From Levilactobacillus angrenensis (lineage in GTDB: Bacteria > Bacillota > Bacilli > Lactobacillales > Lactobacillaceae), in contig NZ_RHOB01000011.1 of assembly GCF_003946085.1 (NCBI RefSeq), positions 50,890 through 114,889 on the forward strand: DNA of 64,000 nucleotides. The letters run 5' to 3'. The notes beneath the pieces were generated by a model. The model was not told where the DNA came from and did not search any database. It worked only from the letters and a program-made list of their open reading frames with translations. Numbering within the stretch: the stretch's first letter is position 1; each line of letters opens with the position of its first letter. Shown piece by piece: positions 9,779 to 20,058 of this stretch. A program made the position numbers and the translations under genes.

Positions 9779-11926
9779 GTGAAGAAAAGATGGGGATGGT
9801 TAATCGCTTTGGCCGCAATCTGGGGCCTGGGCGGTGGTAGCATCGTGAGTCAGGCAAGCGATACCGCCGTGAGCGACGACTTGCCAGCTAGCTTTGCTCT
9901 GAACGGCATTTTCAATACGACCAGTAAGATTCCCAACGTCACGAATAACGCGACGCTGGTCACGAACAATCATGGGCTACAGCTGACCAGTGGTGCGACT
10001 AGCCAAAACGGGGCGGCCTGGGCGACGAGTGATAATAAATTTGACCTCAGCAAGAACGGTCGCTTTTCAATGTGGCTGTATTTTGGTAAAAATGGCGCGT
10101 CCAACTCTGGCCAGGGGATGGCGTTTGTAATGCAAAATGCGGGTGCTACTGGCTTCACCGCCTTTCCCAGTGCAGCGAAACCAGCTGGGCAATCGCTGGG
10201 GGTCTGGGGAGTCGACTACGACAACACGGCGACCGATGCCAAGGCAGTTGCGGCCTCAGCTATTCAAAAGAGTTGGGCGCTGGAATTCGATGAGCAGGTC
10301 AATAACAACCGTGACGGGGGCAACAATAGCGGCTTGGATTATAATTATCCCTATGAAGACGAGCAACATGTGGCGTCTAATTATCCGGGTGAGACCACCA
10401 GCTACGCGCGAAACGGGACGCAGAGTAGTGGGAATAAATACTACTACCGCTTAATTCATCAGGGGGCTTTTGTCACCACCTTGTCGGACGGTGCCTGGCA
10501 TCACGTCACGTTGGATTGGACGGCGCCAACGGGGACCAGCGATACGGGAACCATGACCTACACGCTGGGGGACAAGAACCCAACTACCGGGGCCAGTCAA
10601 ACACCAACGAATACCAAGACAGTCAGCGTGGATTTGACTAAGCTGGGCATCAATGCAACCGATAGCACCAAACAGGTCTACTGGGGCTTTACCGGGACGT
10701 CGACCACGCTAACAGCCAACAACGTCGTGGCCTTTGAGCACATCCCGGGACTGGTCAACGCCAGTTCCGCCGTAACGGTGACTGACCAGAGTACCGGTAA
10801 GACGATTAGCGACGGTGATACGGTCAACGGCAACGATGCGCTGGCCTACACCTACAAATTAAATTATGATGGTGGCAATCAGACTTGGCAAAACATTGAA
10901 GCCCAACTACCACGGCCCGCTGGCGTCACTTTCTCGGCGGGGACGATCACCTATGCCGATGGCAGCACGGAAACCTTGAGCAGTTCCGAACTGAATTCAA
11001 GCACGCTGGCCCACACTTTGGGGAAGAATCTTTCCACGGCTAATGCCAGCGCGACAATCACATTGACCGGGCAGGCAAACGCGGTGACCAGCCAGACGAG
11101 TGTGGCCAGCACCATCGGCCACTTCAATGGCAGCAATGAAATTAGTTCGGTGACAACGCCGAGCTACACCATTTTCCCCGCACGGCAATGGATATTGGCC
11201 GTGTCTTCTGGGAGCACCATGACGGCCCAGCCTGGTCAGAGCGTGAAAGTCACGGGGAGCGTGGCCGTGGATAGTAGCGCGGATGATGAGACGGTGACCA
11301 ATAAAGATGTGACGATGCATGCTAGTCTGGATAACGGGTACACGATTGACGACTTCACCCTCAACGGCAGTTCCAGCGATCCCGATGAGGAGGGGGTATT
11401 TAACCTAACGATTCCCGCCGATAAACTGGTGACGGGTGTTAACAAATTAACGTTGTACACGACCGATGACCGGGGAAATAAATCCAAAGAAGTGAGCGTG
11501 ACCATCACAGTGACGGGGACGTTGGCGTTTAAGAACGTGAATCCTAAAAGTTCCTTCGTGACCACGCGTCTGGCTGGTACTTCGACGCTGATTGGCCGCA
11601 ATGCCGACTGGGACGTCTCCGTGACCAACGCCCGAGGGAAAGGTTCCGAGTGGTCGGTGACGGCGCAGGCCAGTGACTTTACAGATCCGGACACGGCTAC
11701 CAAATTGGCCGGTGAGGCTGTCTGGGTGGACGCATCAGGCAATACCAGTTCACTGACGCAGGCGCAGGTCATTGCCAGCGGGACCAACACTGCCGCCAGC
11801 CAAACGACGAACATCGTCGACGACTGGGGCAACGCTGGTGGCATCATGCTCAAAACCAATAGCGACGCGATTAGCGGTGACTATCAGGGAACGATCACCT
11901 GGACACTGAGCAATACCTTGAATTAA
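9779..11926 (+). CDS. WxL-domain surface protein with L-type-lectin-like domain
   Basis: A 715-aa secreted protein. Signal peptide at residues 1 to about 27 (MKKRWGWLIALAAIWGLGGG, cleavage near SQASD). The L-type-lectin-like domain covers about 40-325, with SMWLYFG, GQGMAFVMQN, LGVWGVD, WALEFD, WHHVTLDW and YWGFTGTS. Two Ig-like beta regions follow (about 330-465 and 480-580). The C-terminal WxL domain (about 585-715) has WDVSVTNARG and ends in ITWTLSNTLN. WxL domains bind peptidoglycan non-covalently; the lectin-like part probably binds glycans (inference). GTG start, preceded by GGGGAGG. A paralogue of the four-gene array at 23.5-33.2 kb but placed 12 kb away from it. Confidence 0.9.
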   Translation: MKKRWGWLIALAAIWGLGGGSIVSQASDTAVSDDLPASFALNGIFNTTSKIPNVTNNATLVTNNHGLQLTSGATSQNGAAWATSDNKFDLSKNGRFSMWLYFGKNGASNSGQGMAFVMQNAGATGFTAFPSAAKPAGQSLGVWGVDYDNTATDAKAVAASAIQKSWALEFDEQVNNNRDGGNNSGLDYNYPYEDEQHVASNYPGETTSYARNGTQSSGNKYYYRLIHQGAFVTTLSDGAWHHVTLDWTAPTGTSDTGTMTYTLGDKNPTTGASQTPTNTKTVSVDLTKLGINATDSTKQVYWGFTGTSTTLTANNVVAFEHIPGLVNASSAVTVTDQSTGKTISDGDTVNGNDALAYTYKLNYDGGNQTWQNIEAQLPRPAGVTFSAGTITYADGSTETLSSSELNSSTLAHTLGKNLSTANASATITLTGQANAVTSQTSVASTIGHFNGSNEISSVTTPSYTIFPARQWILAVSSGSTMTAQPGQSVKVTGSVAVDSSADDETVTNKDVTMHASLDNGYTIDDFTLNGSSSDPDEEGVFNLTIPADKLVTGVNKLTLYTTDDRGNKSKEVSVTITVTGTLAFKNVNPKSSFVTTRLAGTSTLIGRNADWDVSVTNARGKGSEWSVTAQASDFTDPDTATKLAGEAVWVDASGNTSSLTQAQVIASGTNTAASQTTNIVDDWGNAGGIMLKTNSDAISGDYQGTITWTLSNTLN

Positions 11927-11970
11927 GTCAGTGTCAGCACCGGCTTGACTGAAAATTGAGAACGCACAAA

Positions 11971-12006
11971 AACAGGCACGGCCCCAGCGGGCGCGTGCCT
12001 GTTTTG
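11971..12006 (+). terminator. Rho-independent terminator
   Basis: Stem AACAGGCACG / CGTGCCTGTT followed by TTTG. Confidence 0.8.
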
Positions 12007-12089
12007 TATGCATTTAAAGCTGAAATCAGTTAGAACAACTCATGGCATTAGTAGGATTGGTCGGTTACAGCTTCAGTGTGAGAGCTGGC

Positions 12090-12273
12090 CGCCTACCGTC
12101 CGCCAACTATGGGTTGGAACGCAGTGGCGGACCGGACCGAGCCTGAAAAGCGGTCTCGGCCTCGCTTTGAGCCGAAACCCACGTCTCAAAGACGCCAGTT
12201 GTCTAAGCGGCATGAACCGCGCCGCTAAGGCAACTCCCACGGCTGAACCCATATTTGGCGGACTCTCGGCTAC
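12090..12273 (+). repeat. Structured intergenic element A, copy 1
   Basis: About 185 nt closed by the arms CCGCCAACTATGGGTT (12100) and AACCCATATTTGGCGG (12246-12261). Inside lie a CCGAG/CTCGG hairpin with loop CCTGAAAAGCGGT, a CTTTGAG/CTCAAAG stem, and a long hairpin GTTGTCTAAGCGGC / GCCGCTAAGGCAAC. It ends CTCTCGGCTAC. Copies at 43.9, 52.9 and 55.2 kb keep the stems with different bases and the same loops. Confidence 0.75.
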
Positions 12274-12370
12274 AAGTGTGCGTGATAGCAATGGTTAGCT
12301 TAGCCCCAGTTAGCGGTTGATTTAACAACTAGTCTTTAACTAGCGCCATCTTGCAGATAATCACCAACCG

Positions 12371-12560
12371 GCCGGAGGCAGTCAGGGATGGAGCCAGCTG
12401 TGGCGACGGTGTTGGCTGAGGTTCTTTCTCAGCCTACAGCGTGGGACGACTTGAAAGCCTGGCGAACTTTGCCAGGCTTTCAAGCGAACCGGAAGACCGC
12501 TCCTCAGGCTGGAGGTGTTCCCCAGAGCAGGCGGAACCTCTGGCTGACGCAGGCTCCTGG
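12371..12560 (-). repeat. Structured intergenic element B, copy 1
   Basis: Read on the minus strand it runs from the CAGAGGTTCCGCC motif to the GGCTCCATCCCTGAC motif. It contains a perfect 14-bp hairpin stem CTTGAAAGCCTGGC / GCCAGGCTTTCAAG and a second hairpin GGCTGAG / CTCAGCC. It abuts the stop codon of the ABC transporter (12566) and faces element A copy 1. Other copies at 43.6 and 55.5 kb. Confidence 0.7.
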
Positions 12561-12565
12561 TGTCG

Positions 12566-14899
12566 CTATTCAGAACGCAGTGCAGTGGCCGCATCCTTCT
12601 TCGCAGCCATGCGGGCTGGCACGTGGCCACCCAGCATCGTCAGGATCGTGCTAATGACAATCAAGACGATACCGTGAACGGGGTTCAGGTGCGCGACGTT
12701 GCTGAGGTCCGTGATGTTTTTCAAGACCACGTTGATTGGGAATGTCAGGAGCCAAGCAATGACGACCCCGAGGGCACCGGAGCCCACGCCGAGGATAAAG
12801 GTTTCGGCGTCAAAGACCCGGGTGATATCTTTCTTCCGGGCCCCTAAGGCCTTCAAGATCCCAATTTCCTTGGTACGTTCCAGAACCGACGTGTAGGTGA
12901 TGATGGCAATCATGATCATACTCGTGACCAGTGAAATGCCGGCAAACGCAACCAACACGTAGGTAATAGCATCCATCAGCCCACCAGTCAAGCTGGAGAC
13001 CGTACCGGCCATGTCGGTGTAAATGACCTTATCGGCTTTCTTCTTACCATGGTTGTATTTATCCAGGTAGGTCAGGACCTTGTCCTTGTTCTTGAACGTG
13101 TTCGGGTAGATCAGGATGCTGGCAGGTGTCGTGGAGCCGCCGAGGTAGCTGACCAGTGACTTCTTGGTCGTGCTATCCACGCTTTGTCCCGTCATCACAT
13201 TGTCGTCAGCCTTCTTTTGGGCCTTAACGATGTCTGAATTTTTGTTCTTTTGAATGATGTTTTGCGTTAACTTATCGCTGTACGCAATGCCGGAGGCCAA
13301 GACATTTTCGGAAGACTTGGCCTTGACCTTAACGATGCCGGCGACTTTTAACGTGGTGTTGTGACTGTTGTTGTACAGGGAATTTGAAGCCTTGTTAGGC
13401 ACGTAATTACCGGTTGGCAAGCTTTGGTAGTAGTCGTTGTTGTTGACGACTTTAATGGTCGTGCCGACAATCTTGCCGTAGCTGAATTTCTGATTGTTCT
13501 TGACCGTGTAGCCCAGGTTCTTCAACGCGTTGATGTTGGTGGAGCCATCGCGGTCGACAATCAGAATCACATCGTTAGCACTCTTAGGGTAGCTCCCCGA
13601 GACCAGCTTGTAGTGTTTCTTTAAGAAATTAACGCCGCCGTCGCTAGCGCTTGGGTAAACGGAACCGCCCACCCCGGTTGAAGCAGCCATTGCAGATTGC
13701 ATGGCGCTGGAACTGCTGGAGCTATTGCTATCGGCATTGGAGAAGGAAACCGTCTTGGTCTTGCCATTGATTTGGCGCAGGAGGTTCATCCCCGTGGAAT
13801 AGGTGTAGGTGACGTTCTTACTTAATTTTGGATCCAGATTTTTAACGTAGTTTAAGTAAGACTTGGTAAGCTTATTGGTATGAGTTGCCTTGTCTTGCTC
13901 GCTGATCTTAGCCGTGACCTGTTTCTTGTTGTTGGCCTTGACCTTGTCATTGGACTGCGCGCCGGTGGTACTGGTGGCCGTCTGGGCGATGGTGACCGGG
14001 AACTGGGCCAAGGTGTTGGCCTGGGTCTTGTTGATCTGCGTTTGGAACCCATTGGATAACGCCAGGACGACGGCAATCCCGATGATCCCAATACTGGAGG
14101 CAAAGGCCGTTAGTGCAGTCCGGCCTTTCTTGGTCCGAATGTTGTTAAAGGACAGCTTCAAGGCCGTCCAGAAGGTCATCCGGGTTTTCTTCAGCTGAAA
14201 TTGTTCGGCGTCGGCGTGTTCGTTGTAGGGGTTCGAATCGTTTTGAATCTTCCCATCGGCAAACTCGATGATCCGATCGGCGTATTGACGGGCCAAATCA
14301 GGGTTGTGGGTCACCATGATGACCAAGCGTTCGGCGGAAAGTTCCTTGATCAGTTGCATGATCTCATCGCTGGTCTCGGTATCCAGGGCGCCGGTCGGCT
14401 CATCACACAACAGGATTTCGGGCTCGTTGGCGATGGCCCGGGCAATCGCGACCCGTTGGAGTTGCCCCCCAGATAACTGGTTAGGCTTCTTATTGATGTG
14501 CTCGGTCAAGCCCACCCGGTCTAAGGCCTTGAGCGCCTTGTCTTTTTTCTCGGCATTGCTGACGCCACTCAGGGTCATCCCCATTTCGACGTTATCGAGA
14601 ATGCTTAAATGGCTAATAATATTGTAGCTTTGAAAGATGAAGCCCACTGAATTGTTCCGGTAGGCGTCCCAGTCAGCTTCAGAGAAGTCCTTGGTGGATT
14701 TGCCCTCGATGGCCAGGTCACCAGAGTCGTAGATATCTAAGCCGCCGATGCCGTTCAACATGGTCGTCTTCCCGGAACCGCTGGGGCCCAGGATGGCAAC
14801 GAATTCTTGCGAACGGAACGCAACGGAAACATCATCGAGCGCCTTGGTGACGGAATCACCGACGTGGTAATACTTCTTGATATGTTTGAGTTCCAGCAT
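12566..14899 (-). CDS. ABC transporter, fused ATPase-FtsX permease (MacB-type)
   Basis: A 777-aa protein with an N-terminal ATPase: Walker [15 protein letters not shown], signature [14 protein letters not shown], Walker [12 protein letters not shown] (together about residues 1-225). A permease follows, with a first membrane helix near 255-280, a large extracellular domain (about 285-620) and three C-terminal helices of FtsX type. MacB-like transporters act mechanically on substrates outside the membrane, typically peptides or antibiotics; the substrate here is unknown. GGAAGGA precedes ATG 14899. Divergent from a TetR-family regulator that probably controls it. Confidence 0.9.
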   Translation of the reverse strand: MLELKHIKKYYHVGDSVTKALDDVSVAFRSQEFVAILGPSGSGKTTMLNGIGGLDIYDSGDLAIEGKSTKDFSEADWDAYRNNSVGFIFQSYNIISHLSILDNVEMGMTLSGVSNAEKKDKALKALDRVGLTEHINKKPNQLSGGQLQRVAIARAIANEPEILLCDEPTGALDTETSDEIMQLIKELSAERLVIMVTHNPDLARQYADRIIEFADGKIQNDSNPYNEHADAEQFQLKKTRMTFWTALKLSFNNIRTKKGRTALTAFASSIGIIGIAVVLALSNGFQTQINKTQANTLAQFPVTIAQTATSTTGAQSNDKVKANNKKQVTAKISEQDKATHTNKLTKSYLNYVKNLDPKLSKNVTYTYSTGMNLLRQINGKTKTVSFSNADSNSSSSSSAMQSAMAASTGVGGSVYPSASDGGVNFLKKHYKLVSGSYPKSANDVILIVDRDGSTNINALKNLGYTVKNNQKFSYGKIVGTTIKVVNNNDYYQSLPTGNYVPNKASNSLYNNSHNTTLKVAGIVKVKAKSSENVLASGIAYSDKLTQNIIQKNKNSDIVKAQKKADDNVMTGQSVDSTTKKSLVSYLGGSTTPASILIYPNTFKNKDKVLTYLDKYNHGKKKADKVIYTDMAGTVSSLTGGLMDAITYVLVAFAGISLVTSMIMIAIITYTSVLERTKEIGILKALGARKKDITRVFDAETFILGVGSGALGVVIAWLLTFPINVVLKNITDLSNVAHLNPVHGIVLIVISTILTMLGGHVPARMAAKKDAATALRSE

Positions 14900-15036
14900 T
14901 TTAAAATAATCCTTCCGTTTTTTGATTTCGGCTGTTGTTACCAGTGTTTTTCTGATAAAATGTACATTATTGCAACACCGTGTCTTATATCGTAAAAAAG
15001 TTTCGGGGCTTTGGCAACCGCCAATGTCAACAGAAC

Positions 15037-15052
15037 TGTTGTTAACGCAACA
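15037..15052. promoter_or_regulatory. Candidate operator between ABC transporter and TetR gene
   Basis: Inverted repeat TGTTGttaacgCAACA in the divergent intergenic region, of a size typical for TetR-family operators. Related TGTTG half-sites lie nearby (near 14934 and 15073). Confidence 0.45.
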
Positions 15053-15188
15053 CTTTTGACTGACCTGTTGTCATAATGGTCGGCGAACACTTTTGTGAGA
15101 TTAACCTTACCATATTGGCAAGGCGACGGCACGTAATGTTGCTTGGCCACGCGGTCGATGAAAATGTAAGTAATAGGAGTGAAGCGTA

Positions 15189-15725
15189 ATGGTTGGTGTG
15201 AAAAATAACCGACGGGCCCAATACACCCAGCGAGTTATTCAGGAAACAGTGTTGTCTTTGCTGGAAAGTAAACCGATCAACGCCATATCGGTCACGGCCG
15301 TTTGCGCCCAGGCTGATGTGAACCGCACGACCTTTTACCGGTACTACACGGACATTTACGACTGCGTGGCCAGTATTGAAAAGGCCTTTGTCAGCGAGCT
15401 GCACCCGTTTGAGAGTGGCACGCCGACGCAGGCCTTGGAGCACTTATTGACGGCGTTTTACCACGACAAGAAGCTTAGCAATCTGGTCTTCGTCGAGGGC
15501 AAGACCCGGTTGCTGGAACGCATGCAAAAATTGATGCGCCAAAGCGGCCCGGAACCGCCGTTGATCGATGATTACCAGGGGATGTACATTGGCGCGGGCC
15601 TGCAGAGTATCCTGAAGAAATGGGTCAAGGATGGGATGCCCGAGACGCCGCACCAACTAACACAGATTATTGTTGACACCATATTGGCCAGAAACCTCGA
15701 TGACCTGCGCAAGACGAGTTTGTAA
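15189..15725 (+). CDS. TetR-family transcriptional regulator
   Basis: A 178-aa protein. The N-terminal HTH (about residues 10-55) shows the family pattern ending VNRTTFYRYYTDIYDCV. The C-terminal ligand/dimer domain has no specific signature. TAGGAGTG precedes ATG 15189. Divergent orientation suggests autoregulation and control of the adjacent ABC exporter (inference). Confidence 0.88.
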   Translation: MVGVKNNRRAQYTQRVIQETVLSLLESKPINAISVTAVCAQADVNRTTFYRYYTDIYDCVASIEKAFVSELHPFESGTPTQALEHLLTAFYHDKKLSNLVFVEGKTRLLERMQKLMRQSGPEPPLIDDYQGMYIGAGLQSILKKWVKDGMPETPHQLTQIIVDTILARNLDDLRKTSL

Positions 15726-15933
15726 CCGAACCTAGTTAAACAACGGTGATTAAGCAGATGAGGCTGGTCAAGCGCTGAAAGACATCGTTCACAAAATTGC
15801 AAATGATCAGCTCGAATATTACATTTTGCCCGAAATACCGGGAAACAGTTGTCTTTTTGGCTGGGTTTATTTATCATGGTATCTGACTGTATGGAATTAT
15901 AATGGAAGAATATTAAGTGAGGAACACATCACA

Positions 15934-17220
15934 ATGAAGAAAATGATTATTCACGGCGGCCGACCACTTTCTGGAGAAGTGACCATCGGCGGCGCTAAAA
16001 ACAGCACAGTAGCTTTAATTCCGGCAGCGATTTTGGCTGATACGCCGGTCCGGTTCGACATGGTTCCGGATATCCTTGATGTGCACAACCTAATGTTAAT
16101 TTTAAAATCAATGAACGTGCATTCCACGTTTGAAGATGGGGTCTTGACAATCGACCCGACGGAAATCGTGGAGGCGCCACTGCCAAGCAAAGCCATCAAG
16201 AGTTTGCGGGCATCGTATTATTTTATGGGGTCCTTGTTGGGGCGGTTCCAACGGGCCACGCTGAGTTTTCCAGGCGGTGACAACATCGGGCCACGGCCCA
16301 TCGATCAACACATCAAAGCGTTCAAGGCGCTAGGTGCTTCGGTCGATGAGCACGACGGCACGGTGCGCATCACGACGGGTCCTGAAGGCTTACACGGTGC
16401 ACGAATCTTCTTGGATATGGTTTCTGTTGGTGCGACCATCAATTCCATTCTCGCGGCGGTCAAGGCTGTGGGGACCACGGTGATTGAAAACGCGGCTAAG
16501 GAACCGGAAATCATTGACATTGCGACCTTCCTGAACAACATGGGGGCGCACGTCCGCGGGGCGGGGACCGATGTGATTCGCATTGAAGGTGTCCCAACGT
16601 TGCGGGCGATGAACACGCACACCATCATTCCTGACCGGATCGAAGCCGGAACATATCTGTCTATGGCCGCGGCCGTAGGGGATGGTATCGTGGTCAAAAA
16701 CGTGATTCCTGAACACTTGGAGGCCTTTACCGCCAAGATGATTGAAATGGGCGTGCAGCTCGACATCAACGAGGATAGCATTTACGTGCCCCGTTCGGAG
16801 AACTTAAAGCCGATTCAAATCAAGACGATGCCGTTCCCTGGTTTCGCCACCGATCTGCAGCAGCCCTTGACGCCGTTATTGTTTAAGGCAGACGGCAGCA
16901 GTGTGGTCATCGATACCATTTATCCCAAACGCATCAAGCACATCGCGGAGTTACGTAAGATGGGCGCGCACATTCGTTCCGAAGAGGGCACGATTGTCAT
17001 CGACCCGAGTGACGACCTGATTGGTGGTCAAGTACAAGCCGGTGAGATTCGTGCCGGGGCGTCATTGGTCATCGCCGGTTTGATGGCTGAGGGCGATACG
17101 GAAATCAGTCAAGCGGATAACATTTTGCGCGGCTATGACCGCATCGTGGAAAAATTAACGGCGCTAAACGCCGACGTAGAAATCGTTGATGACAGTTTAG
17201 TGGAAAATGGCCGAGATTAG
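15934..17220 (+). CDS. murA: UDP-N-acetylglucosamine 1-carboxyvinyltransferase with active-site Cys replaced by Asp
   Basis: A 428-aa enzyme of the first committed step of peptidoglycan synthesis (PEP + UDP-GlcNAc). It begins [20 protein letters not shown], and AKNS carries the substrate-binding Lys22-Asn23. The loop normally reading PGGC.IG.RP is [15 protein letters not shown], so residue 116 (codon 16279-16281, GAC) is Asp instead of the Cys alkylated by fosfomycin. ATG 15934 is chosen from the family N-terminus and AGTGAGGAA upstream; the ORF is open 36 codons further. A TATAAT lies at 15898-15903. Confidence 0.95.
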   Translation: MKKMIIHGGRPLSGEVTIGGAKNSTVALIPAAILADTPVRFDMVPDILDVHNLMLILKSMNVHSTFEDGVLTIDPTEIVEAPLPSKAIKSLRASYYFMGSLLGRFQRATLSFPGGDNIGPRPIDQHIKAFKALGASVDEHDGTVRITTGPEGLHGARIFLDMVSVGATINSILAAVKAVGTTVIENAAKEPEIIDIATFLNNMGAHVRGAGTDVIRIEGVPTLRAMNTHTIIPDRIEAGTYLSMAAAVGDGIVVKNVIPEHLEAFTAKMIEMGVQLDINEDSIYVPRSENLKPIQIKTMPFPGFATDLQQPLTPLLFKADGSSVVIDTIYPKRIKHIAELRKMGAHIRSEEGTIVIDPSDDLIGGQVQAGEIRAGASLVIAGLMAEGDTEISQADNILRGYDRIVEKLTALNADVEIVDDSLVENGRD

Positions 17221-17223
17221 TCA

Positions 17224-17252
17224 TTGCCGCTAAGCGTGATTCATGGTATAAT
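17224..17252 (+). promoter_or_regulatory. rpmE2 promoter
   Basis: -35 TTGCCG (17224-17229), 17-bp spacer, perfect TATAAT (17247-17252) with TGG extension. Confidence 0.75.
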
Positions 17253-17321
17253 TCAACGGTTGACGATAAAATCAATCTCTGTTCCAGTAAATGGATCAGG
17301 GCAAAAGGAGCGTATTACATT

Positions 17322-17573
17322 ATGAAGCAAGGAATTCATCCAGATTACCGCGAAGTTGTGTTCCAAGACTCAAGTACTGGCTACCAGTTCTTGTCTGGTT
17401 CAACGGCAACTTCTGACGAAACGGTTGAATGGGAAGATGGCAACACTTACCCATTGATCCGTGTCGAAGTTACTTCTGACTCCCACCCATTCTATACGGG
17501 TAAGCAAAAGTTTACTCAAGCCGATGGTGCTGTGGATCGTTTCAACAAGAAGTACGGTTTATCCAACGACTAA
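17322..17573 (+). CDS. rpmE2: 50S ribosomal protein L31, type B
   Basis: An 83-aa protein starting [20 protein letters not shown], with the type-B hallmark [11 protein letters not shown]. The zinc-ligand Cys residues of type A L31 are absent. Such Cys-free forms let the ribosome save zinc in species carrying both types. GGAG lies before ATG 17322. It follows murA, as in related genomes, with its own promoter and terminator. Confidence 0.96.
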   Translation: MKQGIHPDYREVVFQDSSTGYQFLSGSTATSDETVEWEDGNTYPLIRVEVTSDSHPFYTGKQKFTQADGAVDRFNKKYGLSND

Positions 17574-17597
17574 TTATAAAATTTATGATTTGTCTTT

Positions 17598-17632
17598 ACC
17601 GGTGCGCGAGGTTTTCTCGCGGCCGGTTTTTT
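17598..17632 (+). terminator. Rho-independent terminator after rpmE2
   Basis: Stem ACCGGtgCGCGAG / CTCGCGgCCGGT followed by TTTTTT. Confidence 0.9.
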
Positions 17633-17881
17633 GTTGCAAAGTAAAACGCTTAAAATTGCCAGCTAACGCTCTGTGGTGCTTGAACCTGTCGGCAGTAGTC
17701 TTCGCCGTTTAACGGCTTAAGACGCCGGTTCAGGCGGGATAGCGGCAGACTGAGCGTCAATGCTGGTGGGATTTCGTTAAGTTTTTGACCGCAGCCAGTC
17801 TGAAAGCTTTGTTTTTAGCCGGAAAAAGGGTAGAATGCAAAAGCGTAGAGACCGAATTATTTGGGGATTGGAGTAAGTGCT

Positions 17882-18592
17882 ATGGCAGACAAAAAACAAC
17901 GACAACCGAAACGTCGGTGGCGGTGGTTGTGGAGTACGGTGTTTGTCCTCCTGATCATCATTTCACTGGGGTTGATTTTCAATGAACAAATTAAAAATTG
18001 GCTGATCTCTTCCTATCAGCCGGAGATTTCCCGGAAGACGGTCAAGAAGAATGAAAAGAAAAAGGCGTCGTATGACTTCAGTAAGGTCAAGTCACTGGAC
18101 TTCTCGACGGTCGCCAATGCCCGGTGGAATTCGGCGGACATTCACGTGGTTGGGGAAATCCTGATGCCCCAGTCTAAGATTCACTTGCCGATTGCCAAGG
18201 GCGTCAGCAATGAAGTGTTGGCACTGACGGCAGGGACCATGCGTCCGGACCAGAAGATGGGCCAAGGCAACTATCCGTTGGCGGGGCACCACATGTCCTC
18301 ACAGACGATTTTATTTAGTCCCTTATATTGGAAGACGCGGGTCGGCCAGACCATCTACCTGACCAACGCCAAGCAGGTCTTCGTCTACAAGGTGAGCGTG
18401 CGGAAATTCATTCCGGCGACAGACGTCGGGGTGGTCGCGCAAACCAAGCAGAAGCTGGTCACGCTGATCACTTGTGATGCGACCGGGGCTAACCGGTTAA
18501 TGATTCGCGGCAAATACGTGAAGCAGATGGCGTATAAGAACGCGCCACTATCCGTGCAAAAGGGCTTCCACAGTGGGTTTAACAATAAATAG
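17882..18592 (+). CDS. srtA: Class A sortase
   Basis: A 236-aa membrane-anchored transpeptidase. A basic N-terminus is followed by one membrane helix (about residues 17-35) and an extracellular catalytic domain. The triad is visible: H136 (PLAGHHMSS), C198 (TLITCDATG) and R205. It cleaves LPxTG-like motifs and links proteins to lipid II or wall peptide; the LPQTSE protein 1.6 kb downstream is an obvious substrate. ATG 17882 has GGAG 9 nt upstream. Confidence 0.92.
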   Translation: MADKKQRQPKRRWRWLWSTVFVLLIIISLGLIFNEQIKNWLISSYQPEISRKTVKKNEKKKASYDFSKVKSLDFSTVANARWNSADIHVVGEILMPQSKIHLPIAKGVSNEVLALTAGTMRPDQKMGQGNYPLAGHHMSSQTILFSPLYWKTRVGQTIYLTNAKQVFVYKVSVRKFIPATDVGVVAQTKQKLVTLITCDATGANRLMIRGKYVKQMAYKNAPLSVQKGFHSGFNNK

Positions 18593-18597
18593 CGATA

Positions 18598-18646
18598 AAA
18601 ATCAGTGTTTTTCTGTCCAGAAGGCAGAAAATGCTGATTTTTTTAT
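18598..18646 (+). terminator. Rho-independent terminator after sortase
   Basis: Stem AAATCAG(tg)TTTTCTG / CAGAAAA(tg)CTGATTT followed by a T-rich tract. Confidence 0.85.
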
Positions 18647-18950
18647 TTTTTTGAAAAATTTTTTTATTTTTTTGGTAGCGCATTCCTATGGTGACGGGAT
18701 TGACGAGAAATCTAGGCGTACCAAGGGATTAGTTACGGTAGTATATACGATATACGACTAACATGATTAGTCTGATACCCGTATGAAGTAGTTTTTAAAA
18801 TTCGGTAATTTGACGGTTGAGGAACAGAAAAATTCAGTTGGGACGTTACTTAAAAACACCGACAATTGCTGATGTGACGGCGTTTCAATTGTAACTACGT
18901 TTATACTATAAATGCTTATAACGGTCATGAAAGTGTTTTCCGATTACTGG
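18647..18950. other. AT-rich intergenic region upstream of the csc cluster
   Basis: No gene. It holds two small inverted repeats, GTATA-n5-TATAC (18741-18755) and GACTAA-n5-TTAGTC (18756-18772), that could be regulator sites. Confidence 0.4.
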
Positions 18951-18956
18951 TTGTCC

Positions 18957-19002
18957 CCACAGATAATTAAGAGTGGACAAAGACGGAGAAATGCGCTATT
19001 AT
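18957..19002 (+). promoter_or_regulatory. csc-cluster promoter 1 with palindromic site
   Basis: CCACA-n10-AGTGG (18957-18976) overlaps -35 TGGACA (18974-18979); a 17-bp spacer leads to -10 TATTAT (18997-19002). A near-identical module stands before the gene at 20201. Another short motif, CCAAACGTTGGGGG, follows at 19033. Confidence 0.7.
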
Positions 19003-19145
19003 ATGTTTGTAAGGTTGATACAGAGATAACCGCCAAACGTTGGGGGCACGATTAACTAGGGTAATCCCGCGAGGCAGTGACATCGATCAGCCAGGGTTGA
19101 CAGAAATTCATATTTAGCCAAAAAGGCTCAAAGGGGATAATTAAT

Positions 19146-19790
19146 ATGTTTAAGAAGACTTTAGGTTTCGTTACTGTTGCTGCTGCTGTTTTAGGTTTGG
19201 GCTTGGCTTCAGGGACGACTGCCAACGCGGCTGATACTGCTACGACTGGTGTCGATGCAAATGCTACTAGCGGTAAAACAACTGCTTCAGTTACCTTGGA
19301 TTCAGATACAACGACGGGTGTTGGTGGTATTAAGCTAACTGCAGTTCCTACCATCAAGTTTGCTACTACTACCTTAACTGGTGCTGCAACTACTGCAAAA
19401 CTGGATAGTATGGACAACGATTTGACTGTTACCAACAGTGGTATTGATTCAGCAACTGGTTGGCAAGTAACGCTGAAGAGTGACCCAATGACTAACGGCA
19501 CTGATACGCTTAATGGTGGTAAATACACTCTAAGCGGGACGGCGTTTGCTTCGAAGAGTACTGCTGAAGATGTTAACGATACGACAGCTACGACGACGCC
19601 TGTTACTATTGAGACTGGTGCTAGTCAGTCTCAAAAGATTCTCTCAGCTGACGCTCACCAGGGTATTGGGATTTGGAACGCTGGATTGAATTCTGAAAAT
19701 ACGGCGCCATCATTGAGTATTCCTTCTCAAGCGGTTAAGGGTAATTACACACAAAACCTAACTTGGACTTTGGAAAACACGCCTGCATAA
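19146..19790 (+). CDS. Small WxL-domain cell-surface protein 1 (csc cluster)
   Basis: A 214-aa secreted protein. Signal peptide MFKKTLGFVTVAAAVLGLGL ends near ANAAD. The mature part is a WxL domain: it starts with a T-rich strand region, has an internal Trp motif GWQVTLKSD and the C-terminal motif NLTWTLENTPA. It contains no Cys or LPxTG. Such proteins bind peptidoglycan non-covalently and occur with DUF916 and LPxTG partners in csc (cell-surface complex) clusters. AAGGGG precedes the ATG. Confidence 0.9.
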   Translation: MFKKTLGFVTVAAAVLGLGLASGTTANAADTATTGVDANATSGKTTASVTLDSDTTTGVGGIKLTAVPTIKFATTTLTGAATTAKLDSMDNDLTVTNSGIDSATGWQVTLKSDPMTNGTDTLNGGKYTLSGTAFASKSTAEDVNDTTATTTPVTIETGASQSQKILSADAHQGIGIWNAGLNSENTAPSLSIPSQAVKGNYTQNLTWTLENTPA

Positions 19791-19817
19791 GATAAAAAAT
19801 AAAATGTGAATTATGAG

Positions 19818-19846
19818 ATGATGGCAGAGATGCTGTCATTTTTTTG
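19818..19846 (+). terminator. Rho-independent terminator
   Basis: Short stem ATGATGGCAG / TGCTGTCAT followed by seven T. Confidence 0.7.
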
Positions 19847-20058
19847 TCTATTTTCGGTTAGCAAGGAACTGGTATGTATTAAATCTAGAGATGACAATTA
19901 TAAATGTACATTTTATCTTATATGGATAGAATGTGCATAATTAAAAGCTGCAGAACCTCGCTAAAATCGTGGCCGTAACAGCGAATTTCGTGATGATGGG
20001 AAGAACACGTGAAAAGTTCATGTACCCCCTATAAAAGTTCACTTAAAAATATTTATTG
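19847..20058. other. Intergenic region, no gene seen
   Basis: AT-rich gap between the first csc gene and promoter 2. No feature other than the flanking terminator and promoter. Confidence 0.5.

Noticed and set aside
12008..12298. 96-aa ORF across element A copy 1 and its antisense ORF
   Set aside because: Long open frames arise from the GC-rich inverted repeats; frames are not kept in the other A copies.
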